From assembly GCF_026183735.1 (NCBI RefSeq), contig NZ_JAPFRE010000035.1, forward strand, positions 36,716 to 100,715: DNA of 64,000 bases, in the 5' to 3' direction. This DNA comes from Alteromonas sp. ASW11-130. Lineage in GTDB: Bacteria > Pseudomonadota > Gammaproteobacteria > Enterobacterales > Alteromonadaceae. Position numbers and translations under genes: made by a program. Below the pieces are notes generated by a model. The model worked only from the letters and a program-made list of their open reading frames with translations, had not been told where the DNA came from and searched no databases. Every line of letters begins with the position of its first letter. Position 1 is the stretch's first letter. Below are positions 47,943-57,277 of this stretch, one piece after another.

Positions 47943-48344
47943 TTACGATTTAACCAGCACTGAAACTTTATCAATTCCAGCAATTTTAACCTGGTTCATC
48001 ACTTCTACAACGACCCCATGCTCTGTGTTTTTATCTGCCTGAATACCTGCGGAGTCAGTATTGTTTTCCGCCAAAAACGTTTGCGTGTTAGCTACCACAC
48101 GACGGATATCTACTTCGCGACCATTCATCATGATAGTACCGCTAGCATCAATACGAATTGATAAAGACTTAGAGGGCTTATCTGACTGCGAATTGTTTTC
48201 AGGACGATTAACATCCAATCCTTTCTCTTTCACAAATGAAGTTGTAACAATGAAGAAAATCAACATGATGAACACAATGTCCAACATGGGAGTCATATCG
48301 ATTTGCGCCTCGTCATCGACGGAAGTATGCTTCTTTCTTTTCAT
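47943..48344 (-). CDS. orphan ExbD/TolR-family protein
   Basis: A 133-residue protein with one membrane helix holding the essential aspartate (DMTPMLDIVFIMLIFF) and a periplasmic domain. ExbD and TolR use the proton gradient together with ExbB or TolQ to energise outer-membrane transport. No exbB, tonB or tolQ gene is nearby, so the partner must be encoded elsewhere. A strong terminator shows it is transcribed as a single gene or the end of a short unit. Confidence 0.9.
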   Translation of the reverse strand: MKRKKHTSVDDEAQIDMTPMLDIVFIMLIFFIVTTSFVKEKGLDVNRPENNSQSDKPSKSLSIRIDASGTIMMNGREVDIRRVVANTQTFLAENNTDSAGIQADKNTEHGVVVEVMNQVKIAGIDKVSVLVKS

Positions 48345-48445
48345 CTTTAGGTACTTTCTTCTCTTTCACTTGAACGGTTAAGTATACTGTATGTGAACAA
48401 AATATGTAGTATTTTGTTACACAGCCGAACTACTTATCTTTAGTA

Positions 48446-49288
48446 TCAGCGTGATAAATCCACTTGCTGACATTCCAAAATACTATTTGCTTTACGTAGT
48501 TGCTTTATTTGGGTTAAACCCGAACCTAAATGTGTAAAGTAATCAAAAACGGCATCTTGAATTTGACTTCGCAAGATATCATGAGGATAGATACCAAGTC
48601 TAGCCTCTGCTGACTGTTTCGTACCCTGAACCAGAAATGCGTTTTTTATTGGGTTATCTTGTATACAGGCTTCAAATGCCCTCGCGGCGAGTTCCTGGGG
48701 CTGGGCATAGTAGTACATACCTAAAGCCTTATCTGCTTTGACGCTTCTCTTAACAAATTCGTTTGGGCATAATGTTTCGTTCAAAAAGAGCGTTTGAAAA
48801 AAATTATCAAGCTTCTGATTCAAAGGGTGGGCAATTAACTTGGACTCGGCCAGCCACATGGCAGAAGCAAAATCGTTTGGTTGCGCCGAATCGAAAGCTT
48901 TAGGCGCTATGTAATGATCAAAAGCATGGAACCATTCGTGGGCCAAAGCGCCACCGCCTGCATTTTTAGCCAGCGCAAGTTGCCGTTTCCCAGAATGATA
49001 ATGTGCATTGACATGTTTCTGTCCGCCACTACCAAACGCCAATGACAAGCTACCGTTTAAGGATATAACTTGTTCGTTAACCCGGAGAATATCAACCAGA
49101 TCGTATAACGCATCAAAAAACAGATTCGCAGCAAGTTGCTGCTCGCCGGCCGTTACCCATCGTCCAATCGTTATGGTACGAAATTCAAATAACTTTTTGA
49201 TATCCTGAAAAGAGACATCGGCCCCATCGCGGTGTGAATTGCCGTTCCGGAAGTATTCTTTATGTAGACGACTGGTATTACCTTGCAT
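48446..49288 (-). CDS. CLCA_X-like family protein, putative zinc metallopeptidase fold
   Basis: A 280-residue protein with HEWFHAFDHY, an HExxH motif typical of zinc metallopeptidases, and a second conserved block YYYAQPQELAARAFEA. I recall similar Alteromonadales proteins named CLCA_X. No signal peptide is visible. The function is unknown. It is the last gene of a tight operon after fldB, starting 6 bp after the fldB stop. Confidence 0.72.
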   Translation of the reverse strand: MQGNTSRLHKEYFRNGNSHRDGADVSFQDIKKLFEFRTITIGRWVTAGEQQLAANLFFDALYDLVDILRVNEQVISLNGSLSLAFGSGGQKHVNAHYHSGKRQLALAKNAGGGALAHEWFHAFDHYIAPKAFDSAQPNDFASAMWLAESKLIAHPLNQKLDNFFQTLFLNETLCPNEFVKRSVKADKALGMYYYAQPQELAARAFEACIQDNPIKNAFLVQGTKQSAEARLGIYPHDILRSQIQDAVFDYFTHLGSGLTQIKQLRKANSILECQQVDLSR

Positions 49289-49294
49289 AAGTTG

Positions 49295-49825
49295 CTAGCT
49301 AAGTTCATCCAACAACTGATGGCACCAAGTGTGGATGCGTTCATCAGTTAAATCATATTGGTTTTCGTCATCTAATGATAAACCTACAAATTTGGATTTG
49401 TCTTCGATGAGCGCTTTTGATTGCGCAAACTCATAGCCCTGATTTGGCCAATAGCCAATGATCTTGCAATCAAGCGGTAATATAGCATCATGAAGCATTC
49501 CGAGCGCATCTTGAAACCAATCGGTATAGCCAATTTGATCGCCTAAACCAAATAGCGCGACTGTTTTGCCGTCTAATGTTAATTTATAAACGTCGTCCCA
49601 ACATGATTCCCAGTCTTCTTGTAACTCTCCAAAGTCCCATGTGGAAATACCGAAAATTATAATGTCGTACTGTTCAGCCTGTTTTAACGGAACCTCCTGA
49701 ATGTTGTGTAAGCTCACCACTTGTTCATCAAACAAAGCATTCATTTGTGCCTGAATTTTTTCAGCAGCCATTTCGGTATAGCAGGTCGTTGAACCATAGA
49801 ACAAACCTATTGAGAGTGAAGACAT
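49295..49825 (-). CDS. fldB: flavodoxin FldB
   Basis: A 176-residue FMN electron carrier. The FMN-phosphate loop YGSTTCYTE, the WDFGELQEDWE loop and GLGDQIGYTDWF match E. coli FldB closely through the whole length. Flavodoxins pass electrons in place of ferredoxin, often under oxidative or iron stress. It lies in an operon, starting 2 bp after the PhoD-like gene and ending 6 bp before the CLCA_X-like gene. Confidence 0.93.
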   Translation of the reverse strand: MSSLSIGLFYGSTTCYTEMAAEKIQAQMNALFDEQVVSLHNIQEVPLKQAEQYDIIIFGISTWDFGELQEDWESCWDDVYKLTLDGKTVALFGLGDQIGYTDWFQDALGMLHDAILPLDCKIIGYWPNQGYEFAQSKALIEDKSKFVGLSLDDENQYDLTDERIHTWCHQLLDELS

Positions 49826-49827
49826 TA

Positions 49828-51738
49828 CTAGTTTACTTCCTTTCGCGTGCCATCGTCAGTGATAGTAAATTCTACCTTTTCTCCATCGCTACACAAAGTA
49901 TTGCACTGTTTTACGGTGTGCTTTTTTGTTAACAAAAGCTGACCTAGCGCTGGTTTGTTAAGTAACGATTGAGAAGTCCGAGGGCTAGGTTTGCAAGCAC
50001 TCACTGACATGTTACGGCGCCGAGTGAAAACATTAAGAGGGGAGTCTGGGCCGTATAACCACCTGTTTAGCTTATCTAAATTTGCCAACAGTTGGGGAGG
50101 AAAACCGTTTTTCAACCCACTACAGGTGAATTGTGTAATATGTGGGCTGTTACCTCTAAACCGCAATCGTACATCGTAGACAAACGAGTAATGTACATCG
50201 CCTGAAAGGATTATAAATTCTGGTGGTGTCTTGATATGTCTGAATACATTTAAAATCACGTTCGCTGTGCCTTTATGCGCCATCCAGTTTTCTGCATCTA
50301 CCGTTAACGCTTTACCGAAAAACGTAAAAATCTTTTGAATAGCTTCTATTGCTTTAACACCATATATAGGCGCGGCAGAGACTACTATTACACTACTTTT
50401 GCCAATGATAGCCTGTTGAAACTCACATAATGCTTCCCAGTCCATCAAACCAGATGGCTTTTGCTTGCTTGATTCGGAACGCCAGCGGCGAGTTCGGGTG
50501 TCCATCACATATAAGGGAGGCTGCGTATCTAAACTGAAATGCCAGTGCTCATGCTCATGTAACAAAGCAATAAATTCGTCATGTCTATTTAGCCGGTTTT
50601 CTGAAAATACGCGGTGAGCGAACGACTCAATCTCTTCAAAATGTTCTGGTGCGTTCCCCCAGCCCTGGCATAACCAATATGCGATTAGCGCATTACCTAC
50701 CATGCGACTCGAAAAGGGGTGATTGTATACCTCCTCTTCCCATCCTCGGGTAAGGTTCCAGTCATCGGTAACATCGTGGTCGTCAAAAATCATCATGGTA
50801 GGCAAGTGTGCAATGACGCGTCTTACTTGTATCAAATTTTGGGAGAACGTTGTTATGATTTTTAGTTCCTGGGTAAAAAGAGATTTGTATTCCTCTTTAA
50901 TACTTGAATCATCAAACTTTACATGTTCCCACATGGCATCTGACCAACATAAAATATACATGGCCATAACTTCAGCGAATGAAATAAGATGGTTTTGTGC
51001 ATTGACGGAGGTAAATACAGGTTTTTTAGCCGCACCAAAAAACAACTTTGATAAAGCTGTGTTGGTGGTTATTTGGGGAAGAATTTGTTGTCGTTGATAA
51101 AAATTATGCTCGTGACCCTTTAATTCAGTACTGTGTTGGATCACCGCGCCGGTCAAGTGTTCTTCGAAGAGCTTTAAACGACAAACAACTTGTTGAACCG
51201 CTTGTAACATTGGACCGGCCACGTCATCAACGTATATCTGGTCGCCTGTAAATAGCAATAAATCGGGACGCGTGTCATTTCCAGCTATATCTTGAGCTAC
51301 CAATTTATCGGCCTGAACTAGTGCATCATCGCCGTCAAAGTGAGGTTTACGACAAGAGCCATGCAGCACATTGGTTAAGTTGTACTGATAGCGAAAACTG
51401 AAGCTTTCTTCGTTTTCATAAAAAAGTTTGTTCTTCTCTATTCGCCACAAACGTGCATTATCTTCGTTATCAAAAACGAGATCGTAATGATAAACTTCAC
51501 CCTCTGTGAACGGGGTCTTAGGTGTCGTTTCCAGAAGCCAGACGAACGCATGTTCGCCCACTTTGAAATGACGGTGATGTTGCTTAGCCAGGGGTAAGCG
51601 AGCACCCTTGTGGGTTATACCAATACTTACCTCACACGCCTTAGATGAAACCACCCAAACGATCACCCGATCGGCATCGACACGGCGTAGTATGGGGCCG
51701 ACGAGGATAATAGGTAACGCTTTTAGTTCGCTGATAAT
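49828..51738 (-). CDS. PhoD-like metallophosphatase, probable ATT start
   Basis: A protein of about 636 residues of the alkaline phosphatase D family, with metal-binding motifs GDQIYVDD, FDDHDVTDDWN and LSGDVHYSF. The first GTG in frame is at 51666, but the reading frame is open further upstream. That upstream part reads LPIILVGPILRRVDADR, which is the normal start of this family, so the real start must be earlier. No ATG, GTG or TTG exists there before a stop at 51766-51768. The ATT at 51738 lies 6 bases after an AAGGA site and is the best candidate. No signal peptide is visible. Confidence 0.8.
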   Translation of the reverse strand: MISELKALPIILVGPILRRVDADRVIVWVVSSKACEVSIGITHKGARLPLAKQHHRHFKVGEHAFVWLLETTPKTPFTEGEVYHYDLVFDNEDNARLWRIEKNKLFYENEESFSFRYQYNLTNVLHGSCRKPHFDGDDALVQADKLVAQDIAGNDTRPDLLLFTGDQIYVDDVAGPMLQAVQQVVCRLKLFEEHLTGAVIQHSTELKGHEHNFYQRQQILPQITTNTALSKLFFGAAKKPVFTSVNAQNHLISFAEVMAMYILCWSDAMWEHVKFDDSSIKEEYKSLFTQELKIITTFSQNLIQVRRVIAHLPTMMIFDDHDVTDDWNLTRGWEEEVYNHPFSSRMVGNALIAYWLCQGWGNAPEHFEEIESFAHRVFSENRLNRHDEFIALLHEHEHWHFSLDTQPPLYVMDTRTRRWRSESSKQKPSGLMDWEALCEFQQAIIGKSSVIVVSAAPIYGVKAIEAIQKIFTFFGKALTVDAENWMAHKGTANVILNVFRHIKTPPEFIILSGDVHYSFVYDVRLRFRGNSPHITQFTCSGLKNGFPPQLLANLDKLNRWLYGPDSPLNVFTRRRNMSVSACKPSPRTSQSLLNKPALGQLLLTKKHTVKQCNTLCSDGEKVEFTITDDGTRKEVN

Positions 51739-51905
51739 CTCTTTTCCTTTTTCAGTAAAGCAAAACTATAAGTCATATTAACGAATGTTTACAGAGGCTT
51801 ACTGCTTAGAAACTGTAAACAATTTTGAATTTGATAAAATGCTGCTGCTCTTGCCTGACGTCACTGAATAGGCGATCATCCTAGCGTGAATAAAAGGAAC
51901 ATCGA

Positions 51906-53063
51906 ATGAATTTACGAGCATTGTTACTGAGTTTGGTATTTCTCGGCTGCCAAGGTTGTGCTGAGCCACCAAATGATAGCGGCAAGACAACAAATAAAAC
52001 CAGCCAGCTTCCTCAGTCTCTCGAAGTGAAGGGGCAGTGGATTAAGGAGGCTGATGGAACCTTGATGCAGGACCCTCAGCCTTCAGGTCTGGGCAGCTGG
52101 AATGGCCAGTTAGTAACTATTTCCGACGGTAGTGCGATACCTGAGCAGCGGCGAAGACTTCACGTTATTAATCCAGCGACAGCGCAGTTGAAGACGAAAG
52201 CGTCTGTATTTAATACAGGCTATTACGTTAGAAGAGGCTGTTTTGCAAACTATCTTATGGATGAACCAGACTACGAAGCGCTGGTGGTTGATCCTTCCAA
52301 TCCTAAGGTTTTTTTCACTGTGACTGAAGATGCCACTCGCACGGGCGCGCTTTCAGCTAAATGCCAGCAACGCTACGAGAATACGGGGTCAACAGATTAT
52401 CCTACCCTGTTGGTGCGATTAGAAATGCAGGAGGACGGTAATATTGAGTTAACGCATGCCAGACCTATTCAATTCCCTCCTGAGTTGAATGTGGGTGACT
52501 TTCCTAATGACGGAATTGAGGGCATGGCTATTTCACCTGAAGGCCAGCTTTTCTTAGCGTTAGAAAAAGACAAGGCCGGTAACCCCCGTATATTCACGCT
52601 TAAGATAGACGACGAATTTTGGTCAAGTACTGCTTTCGCTACTGTAGAAGACGCAGCATTAGATTTGCCTATGTTTGAGTCGGGTAATCATCCAATTAAT
52701 GGCTTGGCGTTTTATATTGACCCTAGTTCGAAGAAACGTTTTTTATTGGCGGCTGCTCGCAACGATGACGAACTGTGGGTTATAGATACGAGCCATAAGT
52801 CCATCACTAGAAGAATCCCCCTCTACTTTACTGCACCGAATGAGAACGCGGGGGACGCGTGCAAAGATACAGATGTAATGGATAATGCGTCAATTGAAGG
52901 GATAGCGATAATGGACAATCAACTATGGATGATTAACGATCCCTGGAAGAAAAATTACATGAAAAATGTGAAATGCCCTGCGATCGAGGCGAACTATAAG
53001 GCCAACGCACCCTTACTATTTTCTATTCCAATTAATTCCAATTGGTTCACTATCGAAGAATAG
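51906..53063 (+). CDS. phytase-esterase-like lipoprotein
   Basis: A 385-residue protein with a lipoprotein signal (LGCQGC at the cleavage point). The rest has a beta-propeller feel: PSGLGSWNGQLVTISDG near the start, DYEALVVDPSNPKVFFTVTED, and DGIEGMAISPEGQLFLALEKD. This is the pattern of the esterase-like phytase domain (PF13449). The substrate is unknown. An AAAAGGAAC site precedes the ATG. It is divergent from the PhoD-like operon. Confidence 0.75.
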   Translation: MNLRALLLSLVFLGCQGCAEPPNDSGKTTNKTSQLPQSLEVKGQWIKEADGTLMQDPQPSGLGSWNGQLVTISDGSAIPEQRRRLHVINPATAQLKTKASVFNTGYYVRRGCFANYLMDEPDYEALVVDPSNPKVFFTVTEDATRTGALSAKCQQRYENTGSTDYPTLLVRLEMQEDGNIELTHARPIQFPPELNVGDFPNDGIEGMAISPEGQLFLALEKDKAGNPRIFTLKIDDEFWSSTAFATVEDAALDLPMFESGNHPINGLAFYIDPSSKKRFLLAAARNDDELWVIDTSHKSITRRIPLYFTAPNENAGDACKDTDVMDNASIEGIAIMDNQLWMINDPWKKNYMKNVKCPAIEANYKANAPLLFSIPINSNWFTIEE

Positions 53064-53122
53064 GACGGGTATCGAAGAGGGCGGGGGCATGTTCGCGACA
53101 AAACCGAACTGCCCCATGCGTT

Positions 53123-53650
53123 TTACTTTAATTTACTGGCGAATGTTTTCTTAAATTTAGCCAGTTTTGGACTGACTACCATAGCGCAATATTGATTTTG
53201 TGGGTTGCTTTCAAAGTAGCCCTGATGATAAGACTCAGCAGAATAGTAATTACTCACTTCCTTGACTTCTGTCACAATTGGATCCGACCATACTTCTTCC
53301 TCAGTCATTTCCTGTACAATTTTCTCAGCGGCCTCTTTCTGCTCCTGAGTGTGGTAATACACCCCACTGCGATATTGACTACCGATATCATTCCCTTGGC
53401 GATTAAGTTGGGTAGGGTCATGCAGAGCAAAGAAGATCTCTAATACTTCCCGAAGCGATAATTTATCGGTGTCGAAGGTGACCCGGACTACTTCTGCGTG
53501 TCCCGTAGAACCCGTACAAACTTCTTCATAAGTAGGCGATTCCTTCGAACCATTTGAATAGCCTGATTCGGCTTTAACCACACCCTCAACTTTATTAAAC
53601 GCTGACTCGATGCACCAAAAGCAGCCACCACCCAAGGTTATTGTTTGCAT
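53123..53650 (-). CDS. msrA: peptide-methionine (S)-S-oxide reductase
   Basis: A 175-residue protein with the catalytic GGGCFWC motif near the N-terminus and the family blocks GHAEVVRVTFD and YHQGYFESNPQNQYC. MsrA repairs oxidised methionine. The frame opens at a GTG at 53662, but the ATG at 53650 gives the usual short N-terminus and has an AAAGG site at a suitable distance. Confidence 0.95.
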   Translation of the reverse strand: MQTITLGGGCFWCIESAFNKVEGVVKAESGYSNGSKESPTYEEVCTGSTGHAEVVRVTFDTDKLSLREVLEIFFALHDPTQLNRQGNDIGSQYRSGVYYHTQEQKEAAEKIVQEMTEEEVWSDPIVTEVKEVSNYYSAESYHQGYFESNPQNQYCAMVVSPKLAKFKKTFASKLK

Positions 53651-53769
53651 AAATATCATCACCTTTATTCCAAAACATCACTGTGGGTACTAACTACACT
53701 AAGTTCAAGACATCCAGTTAAACTTTTAATGCGTAACTTATGTCATAACAGAATTACCGCAGAAAACTG

Positions 53770-54495
53770 ATGCAAACAGTGAATATGGTGATTGGGGCAA
53801 ATGGTGGTATAGGCCAGGCTCTAGTCATTGAATTAGCTAAGCAGTGGCCGGATACCAAATTAATTGCGGTAAGTCGCTCCTTCAATAATCCATCCCACTG
53901 GCTCGATAATGTTATCTTGCATAAGGTCAATTCCGAAAACGAGGAGGCGATAAAACAGTTTATAACATCTTTAGAAAAGCTCGAAATGCGTGTCACACGG
54001 GTGTATTGCACTATAGGTGTGTTACATGATGAGGATATACACCCAGAAAAGAAGTTGGAAGATATTGCCTCATACCAGTTGAATACCTATTTTAAAGTTA
54101 ATTCAATCATTCCCGCACTGTGGCTGAAATACTTGGTGAGAATAGTTCATCCAGATGCCGCTATTATTACTTTTATAAGCGCTAGAGTAGGGAGTATAAA
54201 CGACAACCAATTGGGCGGGTGGTATGGCTATCGTGCGTCTAAGGCAGCGTTAAATCAGCTAGTGAAAACCGCCAGTATCGAATATGCACGTCGAGTTAAA
54301 AATGCCGTATTAGTATGCTATCAGCCAGGAACAGTTGATACAGACCTGTCCAAACCCTTCCAGGGAAATGTTAAACAAGAAAACTTGTTCAATCCCAATT
54401 ATGCTGCAAAACAACTACTCACGGTTACTGCCAAGCTGCAAGCTCCACCGAACTGCTACTTTGTAGATTGGCAGGGTAAAGCGATAAAATGGTGA
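53770..54495 (+). CDS. short-chain dehydrogenase, C-factor-like
   Basis: A 241-residue SDR with the nucleotide loop GANGGIGQALV and the catalytic YxxxK in YGYRASKAALNQL. Length and pattern resemble the CsgA/C-factor group. The substrate is unknown. No neighbour suggests a pathway. Confidence 0.85.
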   Translation: MQTVNMVIGANGGIGQALVIELAKQWPDTKLIAVSRSFNNPSHWLDNVILHKVNSENEEAIKQFITSLEKLEMRVTRVYCTIGVLHDEDIHPEKKLEDIASYQLNTYFKVNSIIPALWLKYLVRIVHPDAAIITFISARVGSINDNQLGGWYGYRASKAALNQLVKTASIEYARRVKNAVLVCYQPGTVDTDLSKPFQGNVKQENLFNPNYAAKQLLTVTAKLQAPPNCYFVDWQGKAIKW

Positions 54496-54697
54496 ACCTC
54501 TGACCACTATCGCTAACTGAAAGAACTTGTATTGAACCTCAAGACTTTTTATAACACTGCTGTTAACATGCCGGAGCCTGATGTGAGTTTTGAGGCATGG
54601 TATTGCCTACCTTAGAACCTTTCACCTTATAAAAAAAGAAATAATTAATCATCAGGTCAACAAGTCAACAATAATAAGTTTAAGAGGAAGTTAGGGT

Positions 54698-56119
54698 ATG
54701 AGCGGGGCGAGAGAACAGTTCGGATCGCGCATTGGATTCATTTTGGCAGCAGCTGGGTCTGCTGTGGGAATAGGTAACCTCGTCGGGTTTCCGGTCGGTG
54801 CGGCGAAAAATGGCGGTGGCGCCTTCTTATTAATGTACGCCATTTTTGTTTTTGCAATATGTTTACCCGTTATGCTGGCCGAGATGTCAGTAGGACGTAA
54901 GGCTAGGAAAGACCCATTAGGCGCATACCGAATTTTGGGGGGCAACTCTGCGGGTTGGAAATTAGCTGGCTGGCTATCCATTGTTACCCCTTTTATGATA
55001 GCTGTCTTTTACATGGTTATTACCATCTGGATCCTCGGGTATTTAATTGAAGTCGTTACTGGCAATCTTGATGTGCTCGCTAACCCCGCTATGTTCGGGG
55101 AGTTTACGCAGAGCTCGTCAATTTTTGCTTATATGGCAGGGGTGGTTGGAATTGTCTATTTGATCCTGCAAGGTGGGGTTAAAGAAGGGATTGAAAAAGC
55201 CGCCAAGCTATTGATGCCATCTTTATTTTTTATGTTGCTTGCATTGGTTATTTTCGTTTTATTCCAAGACAATGCTATGGCTGGAGTGCGATTTTACTTA
55301 ATTCCAGATTTTTCTAAGATTACAGCAGAAGTTATCAATGGAGCGTTATCACAGGCGTTCTTTTCTTTATCATTAGGCATGGGAATAATGATAACGTATG
55401 GGAGTTACATAGATAACAGGGCAGATGTGCCAGGTTCAGCTAAGCTTGTCGCTATTACAGATACTGCCGTGGCATTTACTGCGGGCTTAATGATATTGCC
55501 AGCTATCTTTTCGTTTAATCCTCAAACGAACCCAGCAGATTTGAGCGAATCTTCAGTAAGTATGATTTTTACATTTTTGCCGAAGATTTTCTTAGCTCTG
55601 CAAGCTTCCATTGGGTACGTAGGGGCATCAGTTGTAGCGGGAATTTTCTTTCTACTCGTGTTTTTTGCAGCCATAACGTCACTAGTTTCTATTTTTGAAG
55701 TGCCGGTGGCAGCGCTAATGGATGAAAAAGATATCAATCGTAAACCCGCTCTTGTCGTGCTGGGTATACTCTTAATAATACTCGCATGTTTTGGCGCGAT
55801 GTCGTTTGGGATTAGCGAATTTTTTACTTCTTTCACCTCATATGCGGGGGCGAATAAGTCATTTTTCGATATTGTAATTGATATATTTTATGAGACCATA
55901 TTGCCCCTGAACGGCTTTTTAATCTGTATATTCGTTATTTATAGGTGGAAAAAGCACAATTTTAACGCAGCTTTAGATGAAGGGGCCCCCAATTATAAAG
56001 GTAGCTTCTTTGAAAAGTATGTGGACATGTCGGTAGGTACTTTTATTCCGGTTATTTTGTTGGTTATTTTTGTAAACACCGTTGCAGTAAAATATTTTGG
56101 CGTAAGTCTCTTTGGCTAA
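54698..56119 (+). CDS. sodium-dependent transporter of the NSS/SNF family
   Basis: A 473-residue protein with about 11-12 membrane helices. The first helix has the sodium- and substrate-site pattern GSAVGIGNLVGFPVG. This family imports amino acids or small amines with sodium, which fits a cell that has a sodium-pumping NQR. The ligand cannot be told. An AGAGGAAG site precedes the ATG. Confidence 0.92.
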   Translation: MSGAREQFGSRIGFILAAAGSAVGIGNLVGFPVGAAKNGGGAFLLMYAIFVFAICLPVMLAEMSVGRKARKDPLGAYRILGGNSAGWKLAGWLSIVTPFMIAVFYMVITIWILGYLIEVVTGNLDVLANPAMFGEFTQSSSIFAYMAGVVGIVYLILQGGVKEGIEKAAKLLMPSLFFMLLALVIFVLFQDNAMAGVRFYLIPDFSKITAEVINGALSQAFFSLSLGMGIMITYGSYIDNRADVPGSAKLVAITDTAVAFTAGLMILPAIFSFNPQTNPADLSESSVSMIFTFLPKIFLALQASIGYVGASVVAGIFFLLVFFAAITSLVSIFEVPVAALMDEKDINRKPALVVLGILLIILACFGAMSFGISEFFTSFTSYAGANKSFFDIVIDIFYETILPLNGFLICIFVIYRWKKHNFNAALDEGAPNYKGSFFEKYVDMSVGTFIPVILLVIFVNTVAVKYFGVSLFG

Positions 56120-56189
56120 AACATTTTTATTCAGCGGGGTATTCTGCCCAGTGGAAAGCTATGTGCTTAGTTGACTAATTAAATAGCGA

Positions 56190-56220
56190 TACCCACAGAA
56201 TTGCATGCAAACTGTGGGTA
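56190..56220. repeat. inverted repeat with inner palindrome
   Basis: TACCCACAG (56190-56198) pairs with CTGTGGGTA (56212-56220). Its loop contains the perfect 10-base palindrome TTGCATGCAA (56201-56210). There is no T-run. It may be a terminator of uncertain strength for the convergent genes, or a protein site. Confidence 0.6.
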
Positions 56221-56242
56221 TCCATCGGGTTCGTTACAAAGC

Positions 56243-56272
56243 TTCAGCAACCCTTAGTTATGGGTTGCTGAA
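56243..56272. repeat. perfect 11-base inverted repeat
   Basis: TTCAGCAACCC (56243-56253) pairs with GGGTTGCTGAA (56262-56272) around an 8-base loop. No T-run follows on either strand. It lies between two convergent genes. Confidence 0.65.
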
Positions 56273-56356
56273 TCGATTGTTCAAGAGAGCGGATTGACAC
56301 TCACAACTAAGCGCTAAACCCCTCCTAACAGTTCTCAGCGTAGTTGGGCAGATAGC

Positions 56357-57172
56357 TCAGTTACCGCTTATCATATCAAAAGGGCTCGCATATCGAGGAG
56401 TTAGGCCCAGATACTGCCAGCTTGCTGTGGCATCAATTTGTTTGCCGCTTAATCCCGCCTCCTGATCGTCAAATATAGGTAAAGGTAAATTCAGCTTTTC
56501 TGCACAAAAGCTGTAGTATTCTTTTCGTCCAGGATGGTCAAGGCAGCATAAGTGCAGCGTCTTCCCAGAAGGGGGGAGCCCGATCAATTTTTTTAGCGCG
56601 CGAATGATATCTTCAATATGTATTAAGTTTACTACCCGGTGGGCTTGGGAAAGGCGTTTACCCGCTAAGGATTTTGCTGGATGTCGATCGGGGCCGACTA
56701 AGCCAGCCAGCCTTACAACAGTAGCCACATCACCTGCGCGTTGCAGTAAATAAGTTTCAATCGCGCCGTGTGCTTTGGCTGATTCTGTTTGCGGCATTAG
56801 TTCTGCATTCTCGGTCACGGTCCGCTCGTGTTCACCATACACAGATGTTGTACTGATAAAAATTATTTGACGCGCATTATGTGCTACGAAACTATCTATC
56901 AACGCGCACATACGCTGGGTGTATTGGGTGAGGTTTTGATTTCTTCTACCCGGAGGGATGTTCAGAATTACGGTCGCATTCTTGCTTCTTTGGCACAGCT
57001 CGCTTGGGTCGTTACCAAGCTCAAAATACAATGCTGAACCTCCTTTTTCTTTTATCAGCCCTGCTCGTTTTGCATCTCTGGTAGTGCCTAAAATCGAATA
57101 CTCACTAACGAGTTCCTGTAAAACGTAATTGCCCAACCAGCCACAGCCACAAAGCGTGATTTTGTCTGTCAT
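56357..57172 (-). CDS. YeeZ-like NAD(P)-binding epimerase-family protein
   Basis: A 271-residue atypical extended SDR. The N-terminal loop is GCGWLGNYVLQEL; STTSVYGE and RLAGLVGPDRHP are present, but there is no clear catalytic YxxxK. It matches the E. coli YeeZ pattern. The function is unknown. Confidence 0.83.
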   Translation of the reverse strand: MTDKITLCGCGWLGNYVLQELVSEYSILGTTRDAKRAGLIKEKGGSALYFELGNDPSELCQRSKNATVILNIPPGRRNQNLTQYTQRMCALIDSFVAHNARQIIFISTTSVYGEHERTVTENAELMPQTESAKAHGAIETYLLQRAGDVATVVRLAGLVGPDRHPAKSLAGKRLSQAHRVVNLIHIEDIIRALKKLIGLPPSGKTLHLCCLDHPGRKEYYSFCAEKLNLPLPIFDDQEAGLSGKQIDATASWQYLGLTPRYASPFDMISGN

Positions 57173-57227
57173 CTAAATTCCATGTCATAATTTTAGAAAA
57201 CATAAGCATAACTGAATTCACGCCGTT

Positions 57228-57263
57228 AAAAAGCCTCATTGCATTTTAGTGTAACGAGGCTTT
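57228..57263 (-). terminator. terminator of the DUF2884 gene
   Basis: AAAGCCTC (57230-57237) pairs with GAGGCTTT (57256-57263) around an 18-base loop. On the minus strand the stem is followed by a five-base T-run. It lies just beyond the stop at 57278. Confidence 0.75.
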
Positions 57264-57277
57264 ATTAAGGTATATAA

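Noticed and set aside
54651..54680. GTCAACAA direct repeat before the NSS transporter gene
   Set aside because: Only two copies, of period 8, with no AAGTRAN core; probably chance.
54496..54697. possible riboswitch before the sodium-dependent transporter gene
   Set aside because: I looked for the glycine riboswitch pattern and other known leaders and found none.
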